In this document: positions 24,001-39,000 of the stretch, in pieces
How positions within the stretch are numbered: position 1 is the stretch's first letter
Layout of the letters: every line of letters begins with the position of its first letter
Assembly (NCBI RefSeq): GCF_918797505.1
Contig: NC_092800.1
Coordinates: 35,082,263-35,146,262, forward strand
Direction of reading: 5' to 3'
DNA: 64,000 nt
Source: Bemisia tabaci
Lineage: Eukaryota > Arthropoda > Insecta > Hemiptera > Aleyrodidae
Program-made: the position numbers and the translations under genes
Notes under the pieces: generated by a model
The model's database searches: none
Told to the model about the DNA's origin: nothing
What the model saw: the letters and a program-made list of their open reading frames with translations, nothing else

Positions 24001-27000
24001 TGTTTCCATTATAGCTTTGTCATCAGCTGCAGTTGAGCGCATTGAAGTTGTAGTGATTCGCCAAAGTTTCCCCATCTCCTCTCTAAATATGGCCGTGAAA
24101 GGAGTGTAATCACAATTCTGGGGATAGTTTGTCGCAAGAAGCCACATTTTCAGTGACCTTTCACTTGGGGTTCTAGGAATTTAAAATGTTGGAATCAAAA
24201 AGTGGTATCAACGCCGCCGTGGCGTAGGAGATTTTCTCATAATCAGTAGGAGTTACTATTTTTGCTCGTCCATGAAGGCAGCAGCACCCACCTACATGGT
24301 GCAACTTATTACGTGTATATATATTATGCAGTCTTAAACAAGAGCTTCATTTCAAGGGTTTACATGCAAAATATTGTCCATTTCGCCTACTACACTAAAA
24401 AAAAAAAATCTCGGTGTATTTACTAAGAAAAGGGTGAAATTACCAAGAATTCAGGGTTCTATTTGATCCCAGTTTTTTCTTGGTAAAATTAACATTTATG
24501 GAATTGGTAATTTTGCTGAGAAATCTCGGTAAAATTATTGAACTTTCTCGGTAATTTTACTGGACCTTGGTAAAAACGCCAATATTTTTTATCGACTGTG
24601 GTAGAATTTGGAAGGAATTTAGTCCTTAAAAATTCATAAATTATTAATTGAGCCATTGGTTTCAGAGCTCAGGGAAGAACTCCGCGGAAATTTTGGAATG
24701 TAAAACGTCCAAAAATTTTAAAGCACAAACTGATGCAAACTGGTGATTGCTCAGGCAATTTTAAAGCAAACTGGAGTCGTGATGGTTTTAAATTTTCAAT
24801 TAAAAAACGTAGTTTCACGAGGAAGTTTGAAATTCTGATCTGCCATGTTTACAGTATGCGATAGCCGGATTACAATGATTTCCGTCTTTTTTTTTGTACA
24901 AAAATGAATTGAGGGGCTTGGAGGACAAGGCGCACAAGTTCAGTTTTTGCTATTTTGAAAAATATGTGTTTGAAGTTCCGAAATTACGTGGATCCTTATG
25001 GCGGAAAGAAAGTTCAGGCTGACCTTTCGATGCTTAAAAGTTGGAATTTGGGAGCGAATTTTTGACAAAAAAATTGAATTTTTTTTTTTTTTTTTTTTTT
25101 TGATGCATTAAAAATAGTTTTCCTTGAAATCATTAATATCTCGATTTTTTCAAAAACTGCACTTATGTGCCTTGTCCTCCATGCCAATTCAGGATTAAAT
25201 AGTCAATTTTTGAAGACAGGGACTCATTTTTTATGGCAGAAAGACGGGATTGTGGGTGTTTTTCCGGGAGAAAATAGGCCCACGCAGGTGCAAAGAATAA
25301 TTTGATATCATGCGTAGTTACGCTATGAGCCCTTTTCCTGGAAATCTCTTGAATTAACTAACTAATTCCTTGCTGAATTTAGCAAAAAATGCAGTGAGGT
25401 AACTCCGTTCATCTTTTCAAATTTATATCTTTGTGTAGGGAGTTTGTTTAATCAAAATGGCTCGCTAAGAATGTTTTTGGCGGCATGTGCCGTTGCGCTG
25501 CACCAGCTTTTCTTTTTGACTGATTAATCTTAATTTTAATAATGGAATAGTCTCTCGAGAACAAAGCCTCTGCTGCAGGGCTCATTTTATTTCATTTCAT
25601 TCTGTTCCTTAAAAACAGCCCTGAAATTCGCTCTATTTTTAGTGGTAGCTTTCATGACCTTTACTTTGAGAACTTTGTTTGTGACCTTGAGAGCGGATTT
25701 TAGTGAGCACCGCCGTAGTTCTCATAAAATTTCACGTCTGATTAGGTGCCCTCTCTCATTCTATTTCGTTAAATCCCCCCAGAGCACCTCCCTCGTCGAT
25801 TTTTCCCCGCATAATCCGTGCAAACGTAGAGAAATGTAATCCCTCTAGCGGTTGGTGAGGTTCAGCTCTTGAGCATGGAGGCAAATCAGAATTACTGGGA
25901 TTGGCAAAAGAAACGTTTGATAACTCGGCTGAAAATGAAAACTCGAAAAAAGGCGATCGAGGTGCATCACTGCACATAAAATTTCACATCTCCGTAATAC
26001 TTCTATACTGCCGTGCCAAGGGAAAACGCCGCATGAACCTTCAGGCGTTGCAAAATCTCCTTTAATAAAACGCGAATATCCTGGTAATTTTATGAAAATT
26101 TTCCTCCCAATTTTTCAGGTAATTTTGTTCGCAATTTCACCTGAAGATTCTGAAAATGTAAAGGAAAAATATTCGTAACTTTCCTCGGAAATAAACATTT
26201 TATCGAAGGGAATTTGGCAACTCTCAAACGTTCATACGGCGTTCTTCCTTAGCACGGCAGTATAACCTCGCTAACGGTAACTTCAGGATAGCATGTCGCA
26301 GATCTCCACATTTTAAGGGATCAGGATTTTATAACATAGTGAGATAATCTATGCAACCGTAGAAAGTGTAATCTCTCTAGCGTTTGATGACGCACAGTGG
26401 ATCGAGGCAATTACAGAGATCAAACATGAAATTTTTCCAAGTATTCTCCGACCTCTCCCATTGACTCGATCCACTTCGTGACGTTCAGCTTCTGGGCACG
26501 GAAGCCAATCAGAATTCCGGGGATGGGCCATGAAGAAACGCTCGATGGCTCGCTCTCCTATAACTATTTCAATTACCGCACTGGAAAAAAACACATTGGA
26601 TCTTGAGTCCAGACTTTTAAAAACATCGACAAGAAAAAATACTCTTGATTCAATCAGATTTAAGCTTAAATCAAGAACCAAGCCTCTTAATCTGAGCGGA
26701 TTTCCTTTTGATTTAAGCTTAAATCTGATTGAATTAAGAGTCTTTTTTCTGGTCAATGTTTCCAAGAGTCTGGACTCTAGATCCAATGTGTTTTTTTTTC
26801 CAGTGCGAGTTAAAATGTTCCGGTGTAGATTGCTATCCCAATCATCGAGGTGGACAACTTTTTGGGAGGTCACACTTCAGAGAGTAGCAGGGAGAGGAGC
26901 AACCCCCCTCCCCCTAAAATATCAAATTTTCAAATGGGGACCCTCCTTTTTGACATATCAAGTTATAGCGAATGTTTTTTTTTTGTTTTTTTGATGTGTT

Positions 27001-30000
27001 GATGACTCCACACGAGTAGTGTAAAAATGACCACGCAGAATATGTGAGAGAGTAGCAAAAACTGATAGATAAAAAATAAATAAATATATTGGGACTTACT
27101 TTACTATTGAAAGCGTGTCGGGAGATTCTTTTGGTGGGGGCTGAACTTTTAGTATGAAGGCTCACTAGCGTCTGGTAAATTCTTGAAGATACAGCACACG
27201 CCCTCTGTCGAGAGAAGCGCAAAACCCTCAGAGCTTTTACTGGCCAATCTGAAATTGCTCTCGAGGGAGCTGATAATTTAATACTCCCCGGCTCCAGTGT
27301 GTAGATTGATTAGACACCGCCTCTTCAAACCTCGGTGACAATGAAAAGATTTAGAAAATATTCTCGCGAATCTATCCGGATTACACGCGTCCCACTCATA
27401 TCGTAAGGCTATGATGCGCATTTTCCTTCACACAGGGTCGAACGGAGGCTCATGGACACCTCTCAGTGTTTCGCAAAATGAAACTAAGTAAGAAGTTTGC
27501 CTGTTGGGAAATGTCTTCTTTATTTCTCACGAAGAAAATGTTTCGTTTCAAAATTTTAATTTCTATAAACTTGCAGAAGCTTTGCGTATCTATCTCTCGC
27601 CGAGAGAGTCAAAGTTACTGCAAAACTCATTATTTGATCATTTTTTTTAAAATTATAATTCTGATTAACCAAATAAACAAAATCATCTAGAAGAGGGCAC
27701 TGTTCCATTGACGCTCAGGAGGAATGTTGTCTTTTACTGCTTTCTTGTCTGAAACTGCGTCATGTTTTGCGCACTGACAGATCACAAGTCTTGTATTGGT
27801 ACAATTAAGCTAAATCTTGCTGTTTTAGAATTTGACACTTACATTATACTACTCTCTTCGCTATCAGGGCAAATCGGATAGCCGGATCCCCGTGTATCGA
27901 AAACAATATCGATTATGTATGGGAAAAGCGACCCAACGTGACACATTCTCAGATTCGAGACCTGGAAAATGCACCTAAAAAAAATGATGGTGAGTTAACA
28001 TTCCGGATGTGAAATTAGTGTGCGAGAACTCACAAACCGCTGAATTAACAGCCACACAGCAGTTAGTTTTACATTTTGGCGTTACAGTTTGGCATCTTGG
28101 CATTGCAAAGTAACTGCTTCAGCGTTTTGTGAGTTCTCGCACACTTTTTTACATCCACAATGATAAATCAGCAGCACTTATTTTTTGGTGTGCTTAAAAG
28201 TGGCGCCAGCTCTTCCATTTACATCGTGACTCCATGTACTCTATGGTCCCTATTCCATCGCAGGGTGAGAAACATTGAGCTTCAAGCTGCGATTAGAGTC
28301 CCTTTATACCCAGAGTTAAGACAACTCGATTATCAGCTGACTGGTAGCCGGCCTTGGCTGGCTATGGAGGCCGAAACGAGTGCACCCAAACGAACGATAT
28401 TGAGGGATAAGGATCAGGAATTCTGCGATGTCTGTCACACAAAAACAACATCAACAAATTGATCAATTAAAAAAAAAATGAGATTGGTTTGTGAATAATT
28501 TCTTAATCTGTTTTCATTTTGGACCGATGGAAATGACAATTTACTCTTGATAAACCACGATTAGGTAATATTTTCATTATTCTTGTTCACATTCGAGGGA
28601 CCGCCATCTTGGTGCACTCGTTTCGGCCTCCATGAGCGAGAACTAATCAGAATTGGATTTTTTTTTAGGCCACTTTCAGCCCAACCAGAGCCCTACCAAA
28701 AGTGAGTTGTCTTAACTCTGGGTATAAAGGGACTCTAGCTGCGATCACTCGGAAAACATCCACGATCCCAGTGAACCGCGGAACCACCCTATATCGGGGA
28801 TGTCCGGAGGGATTGAAGCTCAAGCGGGTTGTCAAGTCCAGGGTCACGATCCTGAAATCCCCGGAACACGGACATGGCGTCACGCGTACAAGACGCCCGG
28901 GGCCCGGGGGTGCGCACATACCTCATCTAAGGTTACGGATCGAAGCGCGAACGTGTCCGCCGGAGTCGGTAATAACCCACGAATAATTCGGACTTTAATG
29001 AAAAGCTCAACGGATGAGGGTCGAAGCTGCGAAGGGGCGAGATCTTCCGCGCTGAGGAGGAACGCCCTATGAACTTTCGAGCGTTGCCTTTTCCTCGATA
29101 AAATGTTTGTTTTTGAGGAAAGGTTTTGAAAGAAAAAATATGGACATTCTCGTCGGAAATATATATTTTTGAGGAAAGTTATAAACATGGTCCCTTAAAA
29201 TTTTCAGACACTGTGAATTAAATTGTGGATAAACTCCTCTGAGAGTAGGAGGAAGGAAAACACAACCTAAAAAGATACAGGAAAAATATTCTTGCTCTGC
29301 TCGAGTTCCCTCCTCTTCTTGTTCCTCTTCCTCCTCTTGTTCTTCCTCTTTCTCTCCTTCTCTCCTCTCTTCTCTAGTTCTCTACTTAATATTTATCTTT
29401 CTTTTTTCCTTTCTCTCCATATTCTTTCCCCTTCCTTTCCCCCTGCCTTCTTCTCTCCTTCTCATTCTTCTTCCTCTTCTCCTGCGTTCTTATTTTTGCT
29501 TATCCTTTTCCTCACCTTATCGTTTGCATTATTTTTCTCCTATTTTTCTCTTATTAGTCTTCCTCTTCTTCTTCTTCTTCTTCATCATCATCTTCCTCTT
29601 CCTCCTCCTCTTTGTCGTCTTCTTCTTCTTTCTCTTCCTCCTCTTCTTCCTCTGCTTCTTCGTCTTCCTCCTCTTCGTCTTCACCTTCCTATAGCTCCTC
29701 CTCTTCTTCCTTCTCTTTGTCTTCTCCTTCCTCATCATTTCCTCCTCTTCTTCTTCTCCTTCCTCTTCGTTTTTTCTTTCTTCCTCTTCTTCCTTTCTCT
29801 TCTCCCCGTCTTCTTCTTCCTCCTTCTCTTTTCTTCCTCTTCCTCCTTCTCTTCTTCTTCCTCCCTCTCTGTTCTTCTTCCTCCCCCCTCTCTTTTCTTC
29901 TTCTTCCTCCTTCTCTTTTCTTCTTCTTCTTCCTCCTTCTCTTTTTTTCTTCTTCATCCTCCTCCTCTTTTCTTCTTCCTCTTTTTTATTTTCTTCTTCT

Positions 30001-33000
30001 TCCTCCTCCTCTTCTACTTCTCCTTCTTTGTCTTCTCCTCCCCTCTATAGATCGAATTGTGCGTGAAATACTCTGCTAAAGTAGTGGAAAAGTGTTCACA
30101 ATATTTCCACAAAACCCGTGTTTCATCATGCAAAATTCGACAACGTCTGGTCGTTCATACGTCGTTTTAGCTCCGAACGCCAGTGTAGGCGTCCGGGTTC
30201 GGCGTTCAGGGCCTGATGAGAGCTGCATGACATAGTTGGCATACCGACCGACATACTCAATTGCGCCCCAAGCCCCGACACTTCTTCCTTACAGCAGCAG
30301 ATAACCGCAGTCTTCAGTCGTGCTCCAAGACTACAGTCAATCGCGTTCTTCATCCCATCAGAAAATTAAATATCGACCAATTGTAACTTCAAAAAACCCT
30401 TCAAAGAACAGGATAATTTTAATTAATTTTATCAACGATCAAATCGAGAAGCCCCTAACTAAATCAAAATGTCTATGCCAGTTCTATGACTGAATAAAAT
30501 GCTGTACGAATAAACAAGTTTTTGGTTTAATTTTGAAAAAGAATTGTCTCTGCGTGCGGTCGTGAATCACCTAATGACTTTGGTACAGGGTACTTAGATC
30601 TATTTAATTGGATTTTTAAATGAAGAACAATCTAACTGCTATCTATCACTGTATCTATACTGATTCTCTTTTCCGGTTATAAATTTTATTGATTTATTGG
30701 TGCCTGCAGTCGCATTGACTTCGATGCCATTTCAATAGCGGTTTTAAGTGGAAAAGGATAGTGTATCGGCTTTTCTCTCCTATCGGGTATTCATTTAGCA
30801 ATTAATTCCCTGGTCCCATTGCGATCTTCAATCACTAAGTGCGTGGCATTTGATGTTGGCACTTTATTAATCCGTCTTCAAATTGCGGCTTAAAGTTGAA
30901 AAAACTCTAATTCGCATCAATACCAGTGCCTCTAATTTCTTCCCTCGCCGTTTTAACGAAACTCTGAGCAAAGACTGCTCAGTCAGCTCAAACCGATAGA
31001 AGTAAAACACGTTTAATTTTTTATCGGGTATCTACATTTAATTCGAGTCGTGTGTGTTCAAGATTATCTCAATAAATTTTTTCGGGAAAGTTCTATGAGA
31101 CTCCAATAGGACCGTATGTGAGTCAACTGGTCGTGCGATCAAAATTTATTTGACGTTTTACGATTCTGGAATCAAGTCAGCTGTGTCAAGAACAAGTAGT
31201 ATTTCATCATAGTCTCTCTTCTGTCTTTCATGACGGTGCACTGGCGCACTGCTCTCCATTTCACGGAATCATCCTCTAACCAGCTTCAGAATATATGAAT
31301 CAAATCATTCGTGTTCGAGACAAGTGTGATTTAAATTGACGAAAAAAACTCGTTAAGTTTTTCGGTATATTTACTAATTTGCGATCTGTCAGTGTCATAA
31401 AACAACAGCCACCACAATTATTCCGTTGAGATTCTGCATTGCCTTACGCGAAATTAGTGCGTCTTTTCTTCCGTTGTAGAATCAAACAGTGTTCCTAGTC
31501 GCCTTATTTATTAGTTCATAATTTGGTGAAATCCTGAAATAATATTCTCGATATAAAATCAATCATGTTTAATGGCATGAAGGATTATCTTCAAGACAAC
31601 CTGAGCACCATGAAACAAGAACTGTACGTACCCATTCCAAGACTTTCAGTTTTTTCTTTTCTTTTCTTTTTTTTTGGATTCGGGGAAAAATTCGCTACAG
31701 TGCCCCCATCATGAGGGTCGCCGAACCCCCCCCCCCCCCCCCATGAAAGGGGCCCACCGAATACTGGGACGGCAACGGCCATCAGCTTTTAAAAATACTC
31801 AATATATGCAAAGTATTAAAATTTACACAATTATTTTCCTTTAAAATTAGGAATTTTTGGTAGGAAGCAGATACTATTTGCTTTTCTGGGAGATTTTTTA
31901 AAAAATTGTAAAGAAGCAACTTTTTTACAACACTGCAATCGCGCTGGTTCCTTTTCGCTGAATGCAATCCACCTATCATCCTCTTTTTTTAAACTGAAGA
32001 ATTCGCCTTCTGTTGCGTCTGCAGCAATTGTTGTTATGAATATGTTGTGCGTGCTAATTTTTGCTCATTACATACTCGCCTCTCTGAAGGCGTTTCATAT
32101 GCGCAAGTAGTGCAATCTGTCGGATAATGAACGAAGTAGGCATTAAGAAATTCGTTCAATCTCACTTCTGTTGTTTTCCAACAGGGTGCTCTACTTTCGC
32201 ACATTAAACGCCTTCAGAGAGTCAAGTATGTAATGAGCTGAAATCATTACGCACAACATATTCGCAACAACAATTGCCGCAGACGCTGTAGAAGGCGGAT
32301 TGTTCGGTTAAAAAAAAGAGTGCGATGGGTCGTCTGCATGTAACGAGATGGTATATTCGATTTACATGAATCGAGCGAAAATAAAAAACGTGAGCCGACC
32401 AACACCGATTCAATGGACAAATAAATAAAAAAACGGATCAAAATGAGTAGAAAACTTGCATTTATTATTGAAATTTCAAATTGCGATATCTCGAAATTAG
32501 GATCAGCCAAGATTTTGATTTTTCGGGATATTAAGTCAGCACCTACCACAAACTCACTTCCTGCAAACCGTTTTTGGGTACATTTTTGTTCTTTTTTTTC
32601 TTCTCAATTTTATTTTATTTCCTTGTAGACCACTGTATTATGGATAACCCTAAAAGTGTCCAAAAATAAACCTGAAAAGCGCGAACACGAATTAAAATTA
32701 ATTCGGAAACTATCGCATCCACATCTTTTATCACGGTCCATGGGAAGAGGATCCTCGGTTTACAAAAACTCAAATTTGGACTACATTTTGCAATTCAGAA
32801 CTACAATTTCTGGCTCAGTTTATTGTTAAATACAACGCACGTACCATTAGTTTCCCTGCGTACACAAGTGTTGTTAACGGTAAACTAGGAATTGTAGATC
32901 CTAATTGCAAAATTAAGTTCATTTGAGTCACTGAACCCTCGCCACATACAAAAGCGAGGTGTTCTATGAAAAATGAATAAGTTGTTTTCTTAAGGGAACA

Positions 33001-36000
33001 GGTCGATTCTTCGATGAGTCTTACTTAGTACGTCCTTTTATGGTAGTCAAGGCTCATGCAAGAGAGGACTTGTTCCCTTTTGAAAACAACCGATTGAAAT
33101 GTGGTCGATTTTGGTTGTTTTCGCGAGCGGGAAGTTTGAATTCCCTAACCCTAACTGAACAATGAACGCTAATATCCCTCACTCGTGTTGATTTTGAGTA
33201 TTTTTAGTATCTTCAATGTGTTTTGTATGAAATTTCGGTCAGAAAACACGGCCTACGGTGCTTAAATTCCTACCCTGCCTCGAAGTCCATTAATGAAAGT
33301 AATTATTACCTTCCCACGGGAGCCATGTTTTTATTTCGGAGGAAAACCGCACCCGGTGGGAGGGAAAACTCCCTCTTCATTCTTTAAAACACCCCCGCCT
33401 TTCCTCCCATGGTTCTCTGGTTAGTGACCCCCTTTTATGTACATACCGCCGCCCCCACGTAAGGTTGTATCTTTATTATGGCATGAGCCCTATTTCCCAT
33501 ATACCCCTATGCTTTCCAAGGCTCACACCAACATGGAGGCACGCCCTTACGTCTTTGGGACGCCGATATTTTCGGCTTTTGACTTCAAGCTCACGGTGTT
33601 TTCAAGTGTGCTTGAGGCCGCCTTTAACGAGGTGTATAATTCCTTCAATCGGTCTCAATTGTGATTGACATTCATGAAAGGATAAAGTGTACTTTTCTTC
33701 TTTTTGGCACCGCGAATTATATCGAATACTCTCGTGCTAAGGAAGAACACCGTATGAGCATTCGAGAGTTGCCAAATTTCCTCCGATAAAACACGTATTT
33801 TTGACGAAATTTATGCATATTTTTCATTGAAGTTTTCAGATATTTTAGATTAAATTCCGTAAAACATTGTGTGAAAGTTTTGGAAACAAGTATGCACAAT
33901 TTTCTCAGTAAACTCGGTTTTTATTGGAGGAATTTTGGCAACGCCTGAAGGTTCATACGGCGTTTTTCCTTAGCACGGCAGAATAGCCTAGCTTTTAACT
34001 TGTTCATCCTTATTCAAAGTACTTTTCGCCATTAACCTTTTCGCCTCTTTTTAGGGAGCTGACCGGAAAGTGACCGTTGTCTCAATACATCAGCTCCTAA
34101 ATTATCATTTAGTCAAGGAACGGATAGTGATGGGAAAAGTGTTTTCTCTCCGTATCGTGTAAATTTTTTCGAACGAGATCGAAGTTGTAGAACTAAGTGC
34201 TATATTTCTAAAATGTATGAATAATGAGCAGATCGCAACACATACTTTTGTGCTTCCTACTTTTGTGCAATATCATATTTTTCGCGTTTGTTTTCTATTT
34301 CTTACTTTACGTGAGGTATTCAAAGAAATCTTCGTAAGCAGCATTGCGTTAAAGCAAGGATCGTGACTTTTAAGTCTCTAAAGTTATAGGTACCTATATT
34401 ACTTCCATCAGTATTTGAAAAACCTCCCCTATAATTTTTGTTCTCTTTTTTTCTGTTTTTGTTTTACATTAAAGTAAAAACCTGGATTGGTCTGACCGAA
34501 AAAATTGTCAATTAAAAATGTGCTCGTAGAAAGTTGCTGTTTTCTTAGCTAATCTACAAGAATCAACCATCAAAACACGATTCTATGACTAACGCATCTG
34601 ACCCATTTTTACTCCAAATTCTTAACAGTTCACACACTGAAAAAAAAAACTCCGACCGTGAGGGCTGCACTTACGAGCTATATCGACATACTGTTCACGT
34701 TCTGGGCTCAGAGGCCGAAAGTTCCGAAGTTCGAAGTTACAGCTCCAGAACCCGGAACTTTCGGCCTCTGAGCCCGGAACAGACGGTATGTCTATACAGC
34801 CCGTAACTTTTTTTCGGTGTATGATTATATTTTTTGTTTCGACTTGTAATGGTCTATCATGACGCAGGCATTTTAATGCCGCACAGTCGATCGAGTCAAT
34901 TAGAGAGGTCGGACATGAAATTTTTGACTAAAACTGAGAATTTTGGTGTTTATTTCGTCACGTTTTAAATGTTCAGGGGTGCTTCTGGAAGAAAATTTCA
35001 CGAGGAAACTAATGGAGCCACTTTTGGAACCTCAAAATGCTGTATAAACGGAGTTTTAGGCGTTTAAAGTTTCCATAGTTTGTCCGACCTCTCCTATTGA
35101 CTCGATCCACTGTGCGCCACTTCCTCGTCCGGGGTTGGACCGTGTAGGGACCAGGAGTGACGATCTAATACCAATATAAGTGAGGTTAATCGTGTTGTCA
35201 TGGTGTTCCAGATTGCAGAAACGAGTGAAGGCGGCAGCTGACGTGGATTATCCCGCGTATGGAGTGACGGGACCACACAAGGACTCATCCCCCACGGGCG
35301 ACAGGCGGCTTGCCCACTCCGCTCAGATGTACCACTATCAGCATCAAAAACAGCAAATCATTGCTATGGAGAAGTAAGTATAAATCCTCGATTTCTCTCC
35401 GAACCGATGTTAAAACGCAAGGAAGACTTGTCTAGATTGCAGGGTTTCAAAATTTTCACTCTTCGTACATTTTTTAAGGTGCGATTCGACGGACGTTATA
35501 TTTTGTGGCAGAACGACATGCGATACATCGCATCGATTAGTTCCATTTTCTCAGCTAAAATTCAGAAAAAATTATTCTATCGCGATGCAGTCGGGCTGAT
35601 TAGAGAGGAGAATGCAAAGTCCTTCTCCATCTTCTGCGCGATATGCAGATACAGAGAATACAACTATTACCACTCCTGAGTAGCCGCTTTTGCCTATCTT
35701 CTCAATTGAGGGCAAATCTAGTGGCTTCCGCGGTCAGTCAAACAGGTAGGTAGCTTACGCTCAACCGCTTCCATCTCCTATCATTATACATTTGCAAGTT
35801 CATCGATGGTGAAACGAGAATGCACACCCTCAATTTGCGACGTTGCAAATTTCCTGCAACTATCATTTTCACGCTAACAAATTAGCCGGTTTTTAATTCG
35901 TGGCAATTTGTATAACCTTTTTTTCGACTGTATCTAAAATTATTCACCAATAATATTTGTTTCGCTTTTAAGGTGATACGATGGAAGCCATATTTTGTGT

Positions 36001-39000
36001 CAAAACGACTTGCGATATATCGCATCTATCGGTTCCATTTTTTTAGCCACTCGTCATTTTTTTTCGAATTTTGAGATCGCAATTCTGTTGTTAGGAAACT
36101 GAAGAATTCACTTAACCAATTTTGACAAACAAAGTCGACGTAATATAGGCGTGCTTTTTTTAGGAAGGAATTATCGCATTCGAGTGCAGTTTCGATATTA
36201 GTATCGAATGGTATATTTTTCATCTAAAAAAACCACGCCTTTATTAAATAGTTGAATTTGTTTGTCAAAATTGGTTAAGTGAATTCTTTAGTCTCCTGAT
36301 AACATAATTGCGATCTCAAAATTCGAAAAAAAAATGACGAGTGGCTAAAAAAATGGAACCGATCGATGCGATATATCGCAAGTCGTTTTGACACAAAATA
36401 TGACTTCCATCGTATCACCTTAAAAGCAAAACAAATATTATTGGTAAATAATTTTAGATACAGTCGAAAAAAAGTCCTGCAAATTGCCATGAATAACGGC
36501 TGATTTGTTAGCATGAAAATGAAAGTTGCAGGAAATTTGCAACGTCGCAAATTGAGGGTGTGTATTCTCGTTTCACCATCGATGAACTTGCAAATGTATA
36601 ATGATAGGAAATGGAAACTGTTGAGCGTAAGCTACTTACCTGTTTTACTGTCCGCGGAAGCCACTAGATTTGCCTTCAACTGAGAGGATAGGCAAAAGCG
36701 GCTACTCAGGAGTGGTAATAGTTGTATTCTCTGTATCTACCTATCGCACAGAGGATTGAGAGGGAATTTGCATTCTCCTCTCAAACAGCCCGACTGCATC
36801 GCGATAATATTTTTTTTTGTTTATTTTACCTTCCTCTTTAACTTTATGTTTTCTTAGATAGAAGAATTTGTTTTTATTTTCCTCTTCAATTTTATGTAAA
36901 TTTTTTTACTCTGACTTAGCAATAAAATCGATCGCAATACGCAGACGAGTGTCGATGCGTGCATTTTCTGACTTGTGATATAGAGTATAATATACAGAGA
37001 TCTCTTTTAAATACAGGAAGTGCTTGTGCTATATATCAAATAGTCTAAAGAAACTTTCGAAGAAATTAAAAAAGTCGTTTTGAGTAATCCCGTCTAGGGT
37101 GTGATTTTTTATTCATTTCTTGTTCTTACCAAAACTGCCGAGGAGCTTTTGAAAATACCGACATTTGGCGACGATTCTGCGTGGTTCCCCTTCACCAACG
37201 ATCTAAATTTTCACAAAATGGTTAATCACAATTTATTAAAATGAATACCTGCATGAGTGGAATTTCATTCAATATTTTGATACTCTTATAATATACTGAG
37301 AGGCAGTCCTGAAACGCTTGTGTGCAGTTAAAACTCAATCTTGACATCTTGAAGAAAAAAAATGAATAGAAAAATAAAATACAAATGATCACGAGTTAAT
37401 CTTCAAAGTCTTATGTCGGATTCCCAGTTCCTCGTCGCGAGTAACATCAGCTCCCGAAAATTTCATGAAATTTTACGAAATTGTTTTCAGTAAACAGAAA
37501 TTTCATCCCTTAAAATTTCATTGCACATCTCTGCCCTCCGGAGGCACAGATTCCCCCTTCGGTAATGTGAACCGTCATTAATCGTCGCTTCTCTGACGTA
37601 AGGGCGTACCTCAAATTCCGCATGAGCCCCAGAGAGCATGGATTTATATGTAAAACACGGCTCACTTGGAAATTGAGGTACGCCCTTACGTCGGTGGGGT
37701 GACGTAATGAGCGACCTTAAATGCTCATTTTCGTCTCATTAGAGGCAAATACGGGCGCAGGCGAAAGATGCAATTATTCCGGCACGTGGGTGCTTCCTGG
37801 TATCCTCGTTAATTGAAGGCGAAATGAGTGCATTTGCTGCTTTCCCTTATCCCAGGGGTGAGGCGTGCGGGTGTTTACAGTTTGTAGCGCCCTTAACTTA
37901 GACGTAATGGTTGCGAACCGTGGGCCTGATTTTAAATGCTCAGTTTAAAATTAAACTTAAAGTAAAAAAAAAGAGAGATAGTGTCTGTCCTAATAAATAG
38001 AAAGGGTATTCAACCTTGTTAGCACCAATTCATATGAGCAATATAATTGTTGCTTTCAGGTTGAACTGAAAGCAACACACGCTTCTAAATATTTATTACA
38101 CGACGGTGACAGATTTGATACAAAATTAAAAAGCACATTAAATTACCTCTCAAATAATGTATTACTTTTTAACGTGGCCTCCGTCTATAACGTCGGTGAC
38201 GAAGCGTTTTCAACGTCGGGCAAATTTTTTCTCACGTAAACGAAGTGTTTTCCAGTTCTGTTATTGAGTCAGCTTCTTTGGCACTGTCGTCCCAGGAGAA
38301 TATTTTATCAGTGCCGGATTTTTAAATTTTATACAAAAAAAGTCGCAAGGAACAGGATCAAGACTGCATGTAGAATATTGTAATTGTAATGACAAGAACG
38401 ATACATATCCTTCCTATAGTTGTAATTATGGAAGGACCGATGAACAATGGGAGGGTATGGATTCGATCGACACGAATCGATCGAAAAATGAAAACGTGAA
38501 TCGATTGACATGCGAATCAATCCACACCCATTCGAAAATTTGACCGATTCACGGGCTTGTCGATCACTCCCGGGTTTGTCGATCGATTCACGTTTGTCGA
38601 TCGACTCGGTGTCTATTGATTCACGTCGATCAATTCACGTTTTCATTTTTTGATCGATTAATGTCGATCGGGTCGACACGGGTTTTTTCTCAATTAACTG
38701 TCGATCGAATCGGTGTCGATTGATTCACGCCGATCGACTCCGTTCTTGTATTTCGATCGAATCGACATTGGTTTTTTAATAATTTGTTGATCGAATCGGT
38801 GTCGATCGATTCATGTCGATCGAATCCGTACCCTCCTGAACAATGCACTATAATATTTGTCCTTATTTTTAAACCTTTAATTATCTTTTCAGTGGGCGAT
38901 CATGCAATGAAGCGAGACGGGGCTCTGTATCAGAAGCAGAGAGCGACGAAGAAGGCGATTACACCGTCTATGAGTGTCCAGGACTTGCTGTGGTCAGTAT

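Noticed and set aside
26349..26994. Opposing 174- and 154-codon frames with LESRLLKT and KNTLDSIRF sequences
   Set aside because: The same peptides occur at 13.3-13.8 and 52.3 kb because these are CACTGG palindromic MITEs read on both strands.
28160..28919. Frames on both strands sharing RVPLYPELRQL
   Set aside because: The shared peptide comes from the inverted repeat arms, not from homologous genes.
29292..30050. 252-codon open frame on the + strand and a 142-codon Glu/Lys frame opposite
   Set aside because: Both are products of the TTC/TCC polypyrimidine tract; composition is limited to a few residues and other frames are equally open.
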